Source of the DNA: Lytechinus pictus
Lineage: Eukaryota; Echinodermata; Echinoidea; Temnopleuroida; Toxopneustidae
Reading direction: 5' to 3'
Assembly (NCBI RefSeq): GCF_037042905.1
Contig: NC_087245.1
Location: forward strand, 7,455,501-7,519,500
Length of the DNA: 64,000 nucleotides
Shown piece after piece: positions 1-10,244 of the stretch (the first letter of the stretch is position 1; each line of letters starts with the position of its first letter). The position numbers and the translations under genes were made by a program. The notes beneath the pieces are model-generated. The model was not told the origin of the DNA, did no database searches, and was given only the letters and a program-made list of their open reading frames with translations.

Positions 1-1034
1 AATGCTTCGATATGACTGTAATATATAGTTGATTGATGCTAGTCCATGTGAACACTGATGGCCTACTTGTACATTGTACTTTGTACATTGAGTGGTTTGA
101 CCTTATGCTCCTATTACCATGGTAACTGTATACTTTACAGTCCATTCAGTCTGCTTATCAAGTTGGTGATATTAGTAACCATGAAGTTGCCATGGAAATG
201 CAATAAGCATCGCTTCTGGTGATTGCACCAAAGTGTCTTGGAACGTAGGACTTGAAAAGCAAGAAAGATATTAGTTTGCACATGTACAGTGTAGGCCTAT
301 ATACATGTAAATCATGTTTTTTCTTGAAACCACATCATATCATGCTGATTATTGAAAGGGGGGGGGGAGACAGACTGACAGAAAGAGAAGGTGAAGGAGT
401 GTGGGAAAGGCATTTCATCCATCTCCATGGTTCAATATCTATGTTCTTTATATTCAGAAGCTTGACAATAATCTGTATTTACATGTACAATGTAGTACAC
501 AGTTTTAAAAAGTCTCTCTTCATCCATGGCAGGGATATGAGTCTGCAGAAAAATCATTGAAACAAGAATACATACATCACAGGTGTATGTAGTATGTACT
601 CAGTGAATACCACTCTTGTGGGCATTCCTACTTTTTCACGTTTGGGAAAATAATAGTTGGTGGATCCTTGTAGATGATTCTGCTATATTTAACTTCTCTG
701 GTAATGCCAATTCCTGTTTACTACACTACTACCACTCCCTCCCCATTCCCCCTCCCCAAGAATAAGGAAATGATGTAACTGGTACTGAATAGCACATTAT
801 GAATAGATTGATATTTCTATAAAATGGTTAAAAGGATCAGATGCCAAACAAAATACCACCAGCATAGTTGGTTTTATTGTGAGAATGGAATAGCAGGATT
901 ACCGTACTGTTTGCTGTAGAATGTCAAGTTCATTGTTGTTGGCAGATTTGATGTATCGGTACATACTGTATCTCTATTTGAAATCCATTCTTTTATTGGG
1001 AATGGGGATATGTACAACAGGAGTGTGTCAGTTC

Positions 1035-1122
1035 ATGAGCTTTTTCTTGTTAATAATTTTGTATATTTTGTATTATGTATATTTTTAACCGAAAATGAAA
1101 TAAATGCGAATTGAATTGAATG
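1035..1122 (+). repeat. retroposon-like 3' tail
   Basis: A run of the type TTTTTAACCGAAAATGAAAT followed by an AATAAA word and GAATT repeats resembles the end of a 5'-truncated non-LTR insertion. A related TTTTTTAACGGAAAAAAATT segment with a TTCAA tail lies inside the LINE at 18.0-18.1 kb. No coding part or target duplication was identified, so this is a weak call. Confidence 0.3.
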
Positions 1123-1804
1123 TACTGTATTTCATGTGATATGGTGTCATACCGGTAAATTAAAAATTTGTAATCATTATTTTGGGGATTTTCATCAAAT
1201 CTACACCAATATTTTTCTGTACCTTTTCTGCTTAAATTAAAGCCAACTTATCGTCTGGATGAAATATCCCTTAATATGATGTTTTCACCCTTCCTCCAAT
1301 TTGTGGTTTAGTGGCGTGTGAAGCAAGGCTGTGGTCTATCTATGTACAATCTGAGCTTGTTTCACTCACTGTTATGTGAATGGTGTTGATACCTTGATGT
1401 TATTGAGCAAATAGGTTTGGAATCTGACACAAATGATCCTTCTATTGATTTTTTCTTTTCTTCTCTTTTCTCTTTGTCTGTTACCCCTCTCAAGATCTAG
1501 CAATAAAATTTGTCTACAAGTACAACACATGTCATTGCTTATTTTGTAAGACATTGATCATTTAATGTTTGGCCAATCAGGTTCATAATACTACGTATAT
1601 CATGACCTTGCTTTGTACACTGGATATATGTGGACAATTAAGATTCAGGATCTTTCAATTGTATTGATTATATCATCAGTTGATTTGACAGACTCCTGTC
1701 ACCATAATGCCTATAAGCACTGCAGCCTTGTACACCATTCTTCAGGTTACATACAATGCAAATTCATGTTTGGAATTGGAAGGAGTTCACTTGAATGTTG
1801 AGGT

Positions 1805-2206
1805 TTAAAGATAAATTCCAGTTTTGGTAACGATCTCAAAATGACTTTTTACAGAATCTAATATAATGACCACCCAAGTGTCTGTTTGTATGAATAAAAA
1901 ATATGTGCCAAAGGATTCTGGAAGAAATTGTGTTATTGCTGAGAAATAAGCAAAATAAGCGCGGATTCGGTCACTTCCGTCGGGTCTTTATTCCAGCAAT
2001 AATAATACACTGTCCCACGTGTGCCTATCTGTGTTGGCGATCTTCAGTGTGAACATTTTTCAGCGTAGATTTTAAGATTTCACAAAGTTCAGTTCATGTA
2101 ACTGTACCAGATCTAGATCCTCGATGATATACTGACAATTAAGCCTGGTTTTACAGACTTTCTGATGAAATCAGTGTTTACTGCAATTACTGGAATTTCT
2201 CTTTAA
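1805..2206 (+). mobile_element. TTAA-flanked MITE, copy A
   Basis: One of four copies of a roughly 400-bp non-autonomous DNA transposon in this window; the others start at 2543, 6762 and 27571. Each copy lies between TTAA tetranucleotides. The left end reads AGATAAATTCCAG and the right end is its imperfect inverse (CTGGAATTTCTCT). TTAA target duplications with purine-purine-G ends are known for the Kolobok superfamily and TTAA alone for piggyBac; the assignment is inference. There is no coding capacity. Confidence 0.75.
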
Positions 2207-2542
2207 GAGAGCCATTCAAATAGCTTACTCTATTATACCAAGCAAATGGACATTGCTCTTGTAATCAGATTATTGTACCTATTGCAGTACTAAATGAGGG
2301 TAAAGGTAGCATTTTACATCTGACCTGAGGGAAATTTACCTGTGTCTTACATCGGGGGGGGGGGGGGACTCAAAACTTACTTTTTTTGCAAATTTTCACA
2401 AAATTCTATTAGAAATGTGCACCAAATGAACCTTATAATGGTTGCTCTGCTTACCTTGAACATTCAACACATTCTTGCATACCAGAAAAAAAAATCAATT
2501 GTGTTTAGGTTGTATAAATTTAGTCTGAATCTTCATGAATTA

Positions 2543-2952
2543 TTAAAGATAAATACCTGTTGTGGTAATGATCTCAAAATGAGTTTGAACAGAATCCAAT
2601 GAAATTACCACCAAAGCGTTTGTAATTAATTTGTATAAATAAAAGATATGTGCCAAATAGCTCTGGAAGAAAGTGTGTAATTGCTGAAAAATTAGCAAAA
2701 TAAGCACGGAATTCCATCAAATGTCGGGTATGTTTCGAAGCAATATTAATATACTGTCCCACATATGCTTTTCTGTGTTAGTGATCATTTATCGATTTTT
2801 AGCTAAAATTTCTTGATTTTACAAAGATAAGTTTACCTTTAATGTACATGTACCAGATTCAGATGTATGGTAATATTTTGACAATTAAACTTGATTTAAA
2901 AGACTTTCTCATGAAATAGTTGTTTGCTGCAACTACTGTCTTTTACCTTTAA
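2543..2952 (+). mobile_element. TTAA-flanked MITE, copy B
   Basis: Diverged copy of the same family, about 340 bp downstream of copy A in the same orientation. TTAA flanks both ends. The internal blocks AATGATCTCAAAATGAG, GAAATTACCACCAAAG and ATACTGTCCCACAT match the other copies with scattered substitutions, so it is probably an older insertion. Confidence 0.7.
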
Positions 2953-3938
2953 AGAAAATAATACTGGGACTTCACTCAAGATTGTTCATAAGTAAAAAAT
3001 AAAAAATACACAACCCAAATAAAATCATCTGAGAAGTGTATCTGTAGATCAAAATCTCTATACAAAGACGATCTTTATGTAATATGCTGGTACTGAATAT
3101 GTATTTTTAAAGTTTGGAGACCTTTATTCTCTACTGACAAGATTGACATGACCCTCCATCAAAATTTGCCTTACTAATTAAATCCCAATTATGTGTAAAT
3201 TGTTGTTGCTCATTAAAGACTGAGTGGTAGCATGCTGTAGCCTAGCAACCAGTATTCTAATCAAACTTGATTTATACTCTACTAGAATCCATCCATTTAA
3301 TGCCATGTATACATTCACTTCTTGATATCTTTCATAAGCTATGATGTACATGTACACACTCAAAGTAAATGTATTATGTGAGTGGTGAAAAAAATCTAGA
3401 ATGAGTAAAGAAGCACAATGAACTACATGTAGCACTTGATATTTTTTCTTTACTCATCTTGTTTTCATTCACTTTTTTTTCCTTCCCTTTTTTTCCTTCC
3501 AAACTCGTGGACTTCTGAAAGTTGATAATCTATACCATGTAAATTATTAGTTGGAGGCCCACAAAAACACCAGAGATATAGAGATATCTTTGCCCTTGGT
3601 TCAGTCATAATACATAATAGTCCTATAAACCAATTTTGGTTGCTGGTATTGGGAGAAAGCGTTATGTATACAGGGTTGCTTTATAGCAACCGAGTGTGTT
3701 TATTGACATGCAATGTTCTAAATTCCATCATTCTGTTTGCAGTTGTAATTTGTGTGTACATGTTTATCAATATTGAATTTAAGTACAGTACATGACCATA
3801 GAATGTCAGCATGTTCAGCATTTTTAGGAGGTCAGATATTTCTTTCTGATTCACAATAGGCCTACACTTCATTTACAACCCCAATGTTATTCCAGGGCAC
3901 TTGGAATTTAGAACATTGCACATTCAATAAACACACTA

Positions 3939-4098
3939 GGGGAGTGTTTTATGAAATGAGTTGTCAGATGTTTTATCCGACAAATCTCATGTTATCCATC
4001 AGTTACCATAACAACAGTGCTTTTCAGTCGATCGTAACCGAGGAAAGTTGTGGGATCTGACAACTTGTCGGACAAAAATGTTGGTGAAACGCTTCCCT
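3939..4098. repeat. short fold-back element
   Basis: About 160 bp whose ends are roughly inverse to each other (GGGAGTGTTTTATGAAATGA at the left, GTTGGTGAAACGCTTCCC at the right). An internal pair is ATCTGACAACTTGTCGG-like. A related segment lies at 62198-62340 near the other end of the window. This is the usual look of a small palindromic MITE; no target duplication was resolved. Confidence 0.5.
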
Positions 4099-4600
4099 GT
4101 TTTTGTATGGTTCTGTGGCTGCCTTCGTTAAATCTTTATACGAAGGAGTTTCGTTCGCATCTATTTCCAACTGTTGTTATTCGCAAGGCTTCTCAACGAA
4201 ATACACGCTGGACACAATTTGCTAGAATTCCACAAACTTATGTTTTATTCTGCAACCCAATAGCGTAAACTTCAACCTTGAGATCCAAACTCGTACTCAA
4301 ACTTGAGATCGAACTTTGAGTTAAACCTTGAGATAATAATCTGTAACAAAATGAATAAACAAACAATAATAAACAAATGTTTCATCAAAACTTGTCAATA
4401 ACTAAATCTAAATTAGTGTAGCAATAACTATTATATATGATTAAATAAGAATCAACCTTGTGTTAAAATAAATGATCAATATACAGATGTACTATTATAT
4501 CTTAAAATATTAACCTACATAAATCAACAGAGTATAAAAATATACAAGGAATAATGTTAAGCTGGTGATTAAATCCCCATATGAACACAGCTGCACTCAC

Positions 4601-4912
4601 TGGCCCGTATTCTGAAGTCGGGTTTAAGTTAAACTCAGGTTTAAATTTGTGGTTTAAGTATGGATGGCCAATTGTTACATAAATCACTAACAGTAGAGAT
4701 ATCATATTTCAGCTCATTTGGCTCTTCAATCATTCACAATTATCTAGGAAGTATAAATAGATGATTGTCTTCACCATCGGTGAATCAGGAAAGAGCACAG
4801 TAAACATAAGAAATGTACAACTTAATAAAAATTTTGATACTTTTGGCTTCCCATACTTAAACCACAACTTTAAACCTGAGTTTAATTTAAACCGACTTCA
4901 GAATACGGGCCA
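4601..4912. mobile_element. MITE with about 60-bp terminal inverted repeats
   Basis: The left arm (4602-4663) begins GGCCCGTATTCTGAAGTCGG. The right arm (4850-4911) is its near-perfect inverse, ending CGACTTCAGAATACGGGCC. The arms total about 120 of about 311 bp and contain repeated GGTTTAA words. The spacer has no recognisable coding sequence. The structure supports a fold-back, non-autonomous DNA transposon; the superfamily is not determined. Confidence 0.75.
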
Positions 4913-4999
4913 TACTGTGCAGTGCATTACTAAGTATTCCACCAATAGACAGATTAGCCGTGTGAACATAACTACATTCCAACCCAGTCACAAATTCAA

Positions 5000-5890
5000 G
5001 GTTTCTCCTAGCCTCTTGTTGAGGCCCTGGCGGCTGCTTCCCGAGGGATTTCCTAATTCGCGTAGCGAATTAGGATTGGCGCGAGCCAGGGCCTCTCGAC
5101 ATCTGAGCTGAATTATATATTCATGAGGAACTTCTTCCTAATGAATATACATGAGTCATAATATTACCGGTCACCTTGTAAACCAATGAAAAGTCAAAGC
5201 TGTTTCGTCCGGGGTTCGGAATACTATAGTAGTCCACTATTTTGCAGGGGATTCATTTAATTGCGGGACACTAAAGGGGATATAACCAGCAAAATGCTAC
5301 AAGTAGTGGTACTACTACTAGTACTGGCCGTAACAGACCCATCACCGCCTCGAAACTTCCCGGGAGATACTGGTCAGCCGCTGGTCAGACTCGAGTCAAG
5401 GGAAGCAGCTTCACTCCAGCATTCCCTCACTGCACAGCGGAGATCGATAATCGACGCATGAAATATTACATTTTTTCCATATCCTGTGGGTAGATTTACA
5501 AAAACATCTCGTCCTTTCAGTGCAGATTTAATTTAATCGACTTGCAAATCCTTAAATCGGTCAATATTCAGCATTTTAGAGGCATATTCAATGCTCTTTG
5601 ATATTTCGTCGTCACTCTTCGCCAAGAATCCACGTGTCGCCATTCAAAATGAGCTCATGAATATTCAATATGACGTCATAGCAGCCTGCGCTCTCATTGG
5701 ATGATTTTCACCAACCAGTTTTTGGTCGGAATATTGGTAAAAACAATCAAAAACAAAAGAAAGTCGGTGAAATTCGGCTCAGATGTCAAGAGGCCCTGTC
5801 TTGCAGCGCTCTGCTTCGCTATATCTCTTGCTTCGCCATGTTCACTCGGAAAGCAGCCGACAGGGCCTCGACAAGAGGCTAGGTTTCTCC
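5000..5890. mobile_element. MULE-like non-autonomous element with 9-bp target duplication
   Basis: The 873-bp body at 5009-5881 begins TAGCCTCTTGTTGAGGCCCT and ends with the near inverse, finishing AGGGCCTCGACAAGAGGCTA. The arms are about 33 bp with two mismatches. A direct 9-bp GGTTTCTCC sits immediately outside both ends (5000-5008 and 5882-5890). A perfect 10-bp-arm hairpin lies near the left end at 5051-5073. Nine-bp duplications are typical of Mutator-like elements, which makes that the leading guess. No transposase was seen, and the short open frames inside are probably chance. Confidence 0.75.
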
Positions 5891-6761
5891 CTAAATCACT
5901 CACTCTCCGATGAAAGTTTTAGTTTTGGTCTAATACTCTAAACTGATCATGAACTACATGTATAAACAGTTATCTACATTATCACATAATTATCAAACAT
6001 TTGATTATCACTAACTTACTTACTATATGAATGCACAATTATACTTTCTATCAACATAAAAAAGGAAATCTACTCCACTCTGCTATACACTTCGCACACT
6101 GTATGCATGACTCATCTCTTTGTCTACTACTAACAGGTAGGCTACTGTGTGATGAAAGCATCTCGGTAAAATTATATCTCTACCAAAACTTACTGTATTC
6201 AAATAAAATGACAATTATTAACGTTATATAATATGATTAAGAACATAATTAATATAACTGAATTATATCCTTACGGAATTGGGCCTTTGTAGATGTTCCA
6301 CAACTAACTTTTAAAGATTTCTGCTGCAGTGTTATATAACGTGAACCTTACTGCATCACTTCGACAATGAGAATGACCAATACTCTTCCCAAAATGAAAG
6401 TACATGTAGATGAGATGAACAAAGAAATTCTAACTTTGTGACTCATTAGTGAAGTCCAAGAGGAACTTTCTAGAATCTTACTGGTAGTCTTGTCTTCAGA
6501 CTTTTTATAACTAGAATATTACATTTTCATCACTACATCCTGATGTAGTCACATGTTCATATACTCTCTCTGTTCTGCAAAACACACATTCTTCCCCTCT
6601 ATCTCTCCTTTTCTTTTCTTACTTTCTCTATCTTCTGCTGCTCCTATGTACCATGTGTATGTAAATGTATATTGTTACCACTGATGGAAACTATTTACAG
6701 GTATATTGTATTTCGTCTTACAACATTATGAGCTCATAAAAATAAACCCTTATCATAATGC

Positions 6762-8169
6762 TTAAAGGTAAATGCTAGTTTTGGTAACGATATCAAAATG
6801 AGTTCGTACAGAATCCAATGAAATGACCACCAAAGTGTCTGTTTGTATAAATAAAACGCATGTGCCAAAGGATTCTGGAAGAAATTGTGTAATTCAAGGC
6901 TCCACATTAACTTTTTTTGGTGGTGGCCCGTTCGGGCCACCTAAACCTTCAAAGAATTTTTTTTGGTGGCCCGATATTAAAGTTTGGTGGCCCGAAAAAT
7001 ATAAAGAAAAACATTAAAAATGAATAAATGGGTATAAATGGTTTAACCACTGTAAAAAAAATGAAAGAAAATAATAAAACGGCAAAAAAAAAGTGTGAGA
7101 AAATTCCTTCCCTATGTTTGCCAAAATGTTGGAAAAATTCACATTTCATATTAATGAAATGCCTTCCCAAAGTATTTACTTTCTCAAGAGTTGTTTAAGA
7201 AGTCATTTATAAACAAGAAAGAAAGTAACTGTCTGTTTATTTTTGGCTAGAAAAGACCGGAAAAGACACAGCTTCGAAAGAAACCAAGTAACAACATACA
7301 TACAAATGCACACGTGGGACTGTGATGTACTCACCTTTTTTTTTTAATGTGTATTATTTTCATTTGGAAATCAGTCTTTTTGAGTCAAAAGAGAGGTCAT
7401 GATTCCTCTTTTTAATGCTTGCAAATAATCAGGATACACCAGATTTTAGCAAAAAGGTCTGTAGAAGGGCATTTCATTGGTATAAAATGTGACTTTGACT
7501 TGGATTTTCACAGTTCTGTGGAAGATATCTTAGCAGCAACATTTCGTATTGCAGCTCCCTGAGTCTGAATAGGCTGCTAACGCGCAGCTGCTTCAAGCAT
7601 GCAAAGCTCACGCCAGCCGGCCAGCGCGGTCGGCTGGAAAGCTACTTAATGCTATAGCGGTGGGCCAACTTTGTGTGTAGATCAACAAAAAGGGCGCATG
7701 ACGAACTGGCTTGCAATTTGAACTGTAGAAAGTTGATAAATGCGTGCAAAATGGGGAGAAAAATTGCACTATTCTGAAAATTATTGGTTGCCCGATTCGG
7801 GCCACCAAAACTTAATATTTTTTTAATAATGGTTGCCCGAGGTGAATTTCTGGTGGCCCCGGGCCACCGGGCCACCGCTAATGTCGAGCCTTGTGTAATT
7901 GCTGAGAAATCAGCAAATAAGCACAGGATTCGGGTAGAGCGTCGGGCCCGACGCTCAAAGCAATAATTATACACTGTCCCACGTGCGCTTATCTGTGTTG
8001 GGGAAGTTCAGTCTGAACATTTTTCAGCGTAGATTTCAAGATTTCACAAAGTTCAGTTATGTAACTGTACCAGATCTAGATCCTCGATGATATACTGACA
8101 ATTAAGCCTGGTTTTACAGACTTTCTCATGAAATCAGTGTTTACTGCAACTACTGGAATTTCTCTTTAA
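6762..8169 (+). mobile_element. TTAA-flanked MITE, copy C, split by another transposon
   Basis: Third copy of the TTAA family, flanked by TTAA at 6762-6765 and 8166-8169. Its sequence is close to copy D at 27571. A 998-bp foreign element (6895-7892) interrupts it. Removing that element and one duplicated target restores colinearity with copy D, which orders the insertions. Confidence 0.8.
6895..7892. mobile_element. hAT-like non-autonomous element nested in a MITE
   Basis: The ends are inverse: CAAGGCTCCACATTA at the left and TAATGTCGAGCCTT(G) at the right. The flanks duplicate GTGTAATT (6887-6894 and 7893-7900), or 7 bp if the last G belongs to the element. Just inside the ends are GGTGGCCCG/CGGGCCACC palindromic blocks. 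An 8-bp duplication with short inverted ends fits the hAT superfamily (inference). No transposase frame is visible. Confidence 0.78.
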
Positions 8170-9708
8170 CCTGAACCCTAAGTCCTATCCTTAAACCTTA
8201 CCTTAACTCTGTACATTTTTAACATGATATACAGTACATGTATAGACAGGAAACACACTGTACTACCTTAAAAACACTATAAAATGAGCAGATGAACTAC
8301 TTTGGAAGTCAAAACTCATATCAGGCTTTCATAAAATCTAATGAATCATATATCATATCATAAAAAGGAAAGTGCTCAATGCTCATAGCCTTTGTTTTCC
8401 ACCTTTAGAGTTGCGGATTGTGATCAGTCATGCATGAATGATTATAATGATAATGCATATTTTCATAAATGTCTGTGATCATTGAATCTTAACTCGCAAT
8501 GCTTCAATGATCATGACTTATTTATTTTATAATGGCCAATTTAGGAATTTTGGGTTCCAACATAGTTCATCTTCTCATTTTGCATTGTTGAATGTAATGT
8601 AAAATAACTCTTGTAGACACTGTACCTCATTCAAATTTTCATTAAGAATTAATTCATGAACAATATTGTCACTTCACTTTTATGAGAATAGAATGTTATT
8701 GTCTTATCAAATATTTAAGATATCTGCCTTTCCTCATTTCATTCATGAAATTAAGATAATCAAGATCAGCAAGTCCTATAAGATGATGTAGACATATAAA
8801 CCTGATGATAACCAGCCATCATGAACAAATTCAATAGGTTTATCTTCAAGTATTGACTTTAGAGCTCTGTAAATGTAAGTATGATGCTTCATTTGGAAAT
8901 CATCATCATGCTATGACCCTGCTGCAATGAAATACCTTAACTATGAGCTTTTTTAGGGAAATGTTTTTACTAGTAAAATTGTTTTTACATTTTCAATGCA
9001 ACGATAAAAGACGAGGGATATGATAACTTGTATGCAACTGTCTCAGTTGGAAAATGGCAATCTAGTTCGAGATATGTACTTGTTTCGACACATAAAATTA
9101 TGGAATCAAAACATTTTTTGTTTTTACTGTAAGTACAGTTCATGAAATACTCATTGAATGTAAAGTTTGTTTTCTGTTTAATGCAAAACTTGAGCTGTTG
9201 CAGTTGTAGACATTTTCCAGGAAATTCTGACACAATTCAAAGCTAAAGTTTTCATGAAAATGAACTGAAACAATGTATACAAGTAATGCATGCCCAGATT
9301 GCTGAAACAGATAAATATAGATGGGTGCATGTTATACTTGGGAGAAAAGACCTACAGTTCAAAGATAGAATGCTTATTTTGAAAAGTAATATTTATGTTC
9401 TACATGTTCCTGAATAATTAGATACATTGCCTCTGTGATAGAATTCATCTTGTGAAGGTTTAATACCCAATCTGAAGTTTATTTTCAACAATAAAACAAT
9501 CTATTCTTCATTGAATGGCATTATGATAAATACAATTAACTTGTTCCTTATTCTTCATTGTTCTTTACTCCATCTTTTTCTCCATACACTGTACAACCCT
9601 TTGTTTTCCTTTTCCCCTTCTCTATCACTTTGTCTTGTAATATTTTAATTAAATTTTCTTTCTTTTCCTTGTTCTTCTTTACCCTCTTTCCCTTTTTTTC
9701 TCATGTAG

Positions 9709-10108
9709 GACTCAACGGGAACTGACCGATTCTATCAACCAAATGTGCTTTTATCACCAATGATCAACTCTTTAAAATTATGATCAAATTTTGTTTTTAT
9801 ATGCCATCAGTGATCAACTGTTAACCAGCTTTGAACAAGAATATAGTTCTTTATACCATGGACCTACGAGTAGGTCCATGTTTACACACATACTGATAGT
9901 TGGTTTGAGAATTTATTTTCACCAGTCTGAGATTTATTTCTTATTCTTTAAACACAAATTGCAACAAGTGGCATTGACAGAATGGGAAATATATAAAAAT
10001 GACTAAGTACCATATCTGGATGAAGACTTTGTGCAAAGATAAGTAACAAATCTTCACTGATGATATTGCACTTGATCATGAATAAGTGATACATGTAATC
10101 TTCCTGAG
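9709..10108 (+). other. 5' non-coding part of the first coding exon, or last exon of an upstream gene
   Basis: A long pyrimidine tract ending in ATGTAG (9660-9708) is a strong splice acceptor, so this stretch is probably exonic. It continues into the ATG exon of the carboxypeptidase gene, and an in-frame TGA at 10079-10081 precedes that ATG. From the acceptor, one frame is open for 24 codons (9709-9780) and stops at TGA 9781-9783. It could therefore instead be the end of a preceding gene. A 24-bp near-palindrome sits at 9857-9880. Confidence 0.45.
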
Positions 10109-10244
10109 ATGAAGGAAGATGATAAAGGAGGAGGAGGAGAAGGAGGAGGAGCTGTAATGAGCAGTGGAGCAACAGAAGAGATGAGTGATAGCTTAGCAGG
10201 GGAGGTAGTACAGAGCGGAGGAAAGGAAAATGTACCAAATCCAG
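10109..10244 (+). CDS. AGBL2/AGBL3: CCP2/3-like exon 1 (start codon)
   Basis: The first ATG after an in-frame TGA opens 45 codons and ends at a donor (CCAG|GTAGTT) in phase 1. The encoded piece is Gly/Glu-rich because of a GGA repeat (10127-10151), followed by a Ser/Glu-rich stretch ending KENVPNPG. It is low complexity and probably disordered. This start is the best available choice, but the true mRNA start is not visible. Confidence 0.7.

Larger units (their letters stand above)
1..9708. other. gene-poor left flank
   Basis: No reading frame here looks like conserved protein and no chain of splice-compatible exons was found on either strand. The sequence is AT-rich with poly-G runs near 357 and 2352. 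It holds several short repeats and DNA-transposon derivatives, which are listed separately. It may be intergenic DNA, or intron and 5' non-coding sequence of the carboxypeptidase gene or of an upstream gene; the sequence alone does not decide. Confidence 0.6.

Noticed and set aside
5261..5903. Open frames of 60-70 codons at 5.2-5.9 kb
   Set aside because: They lie wholly inside the inverted-repeat element at 5009-5881 or cross its edge, overlap one another on both strands, and show no protein family features.
7608..7974. Overlapping open frames on both strands at 7.6-8.0 kb
   Set aside because: They cross the junction between the hAT-like element and the MITE it interrupts, so they are by-products of the insertion.
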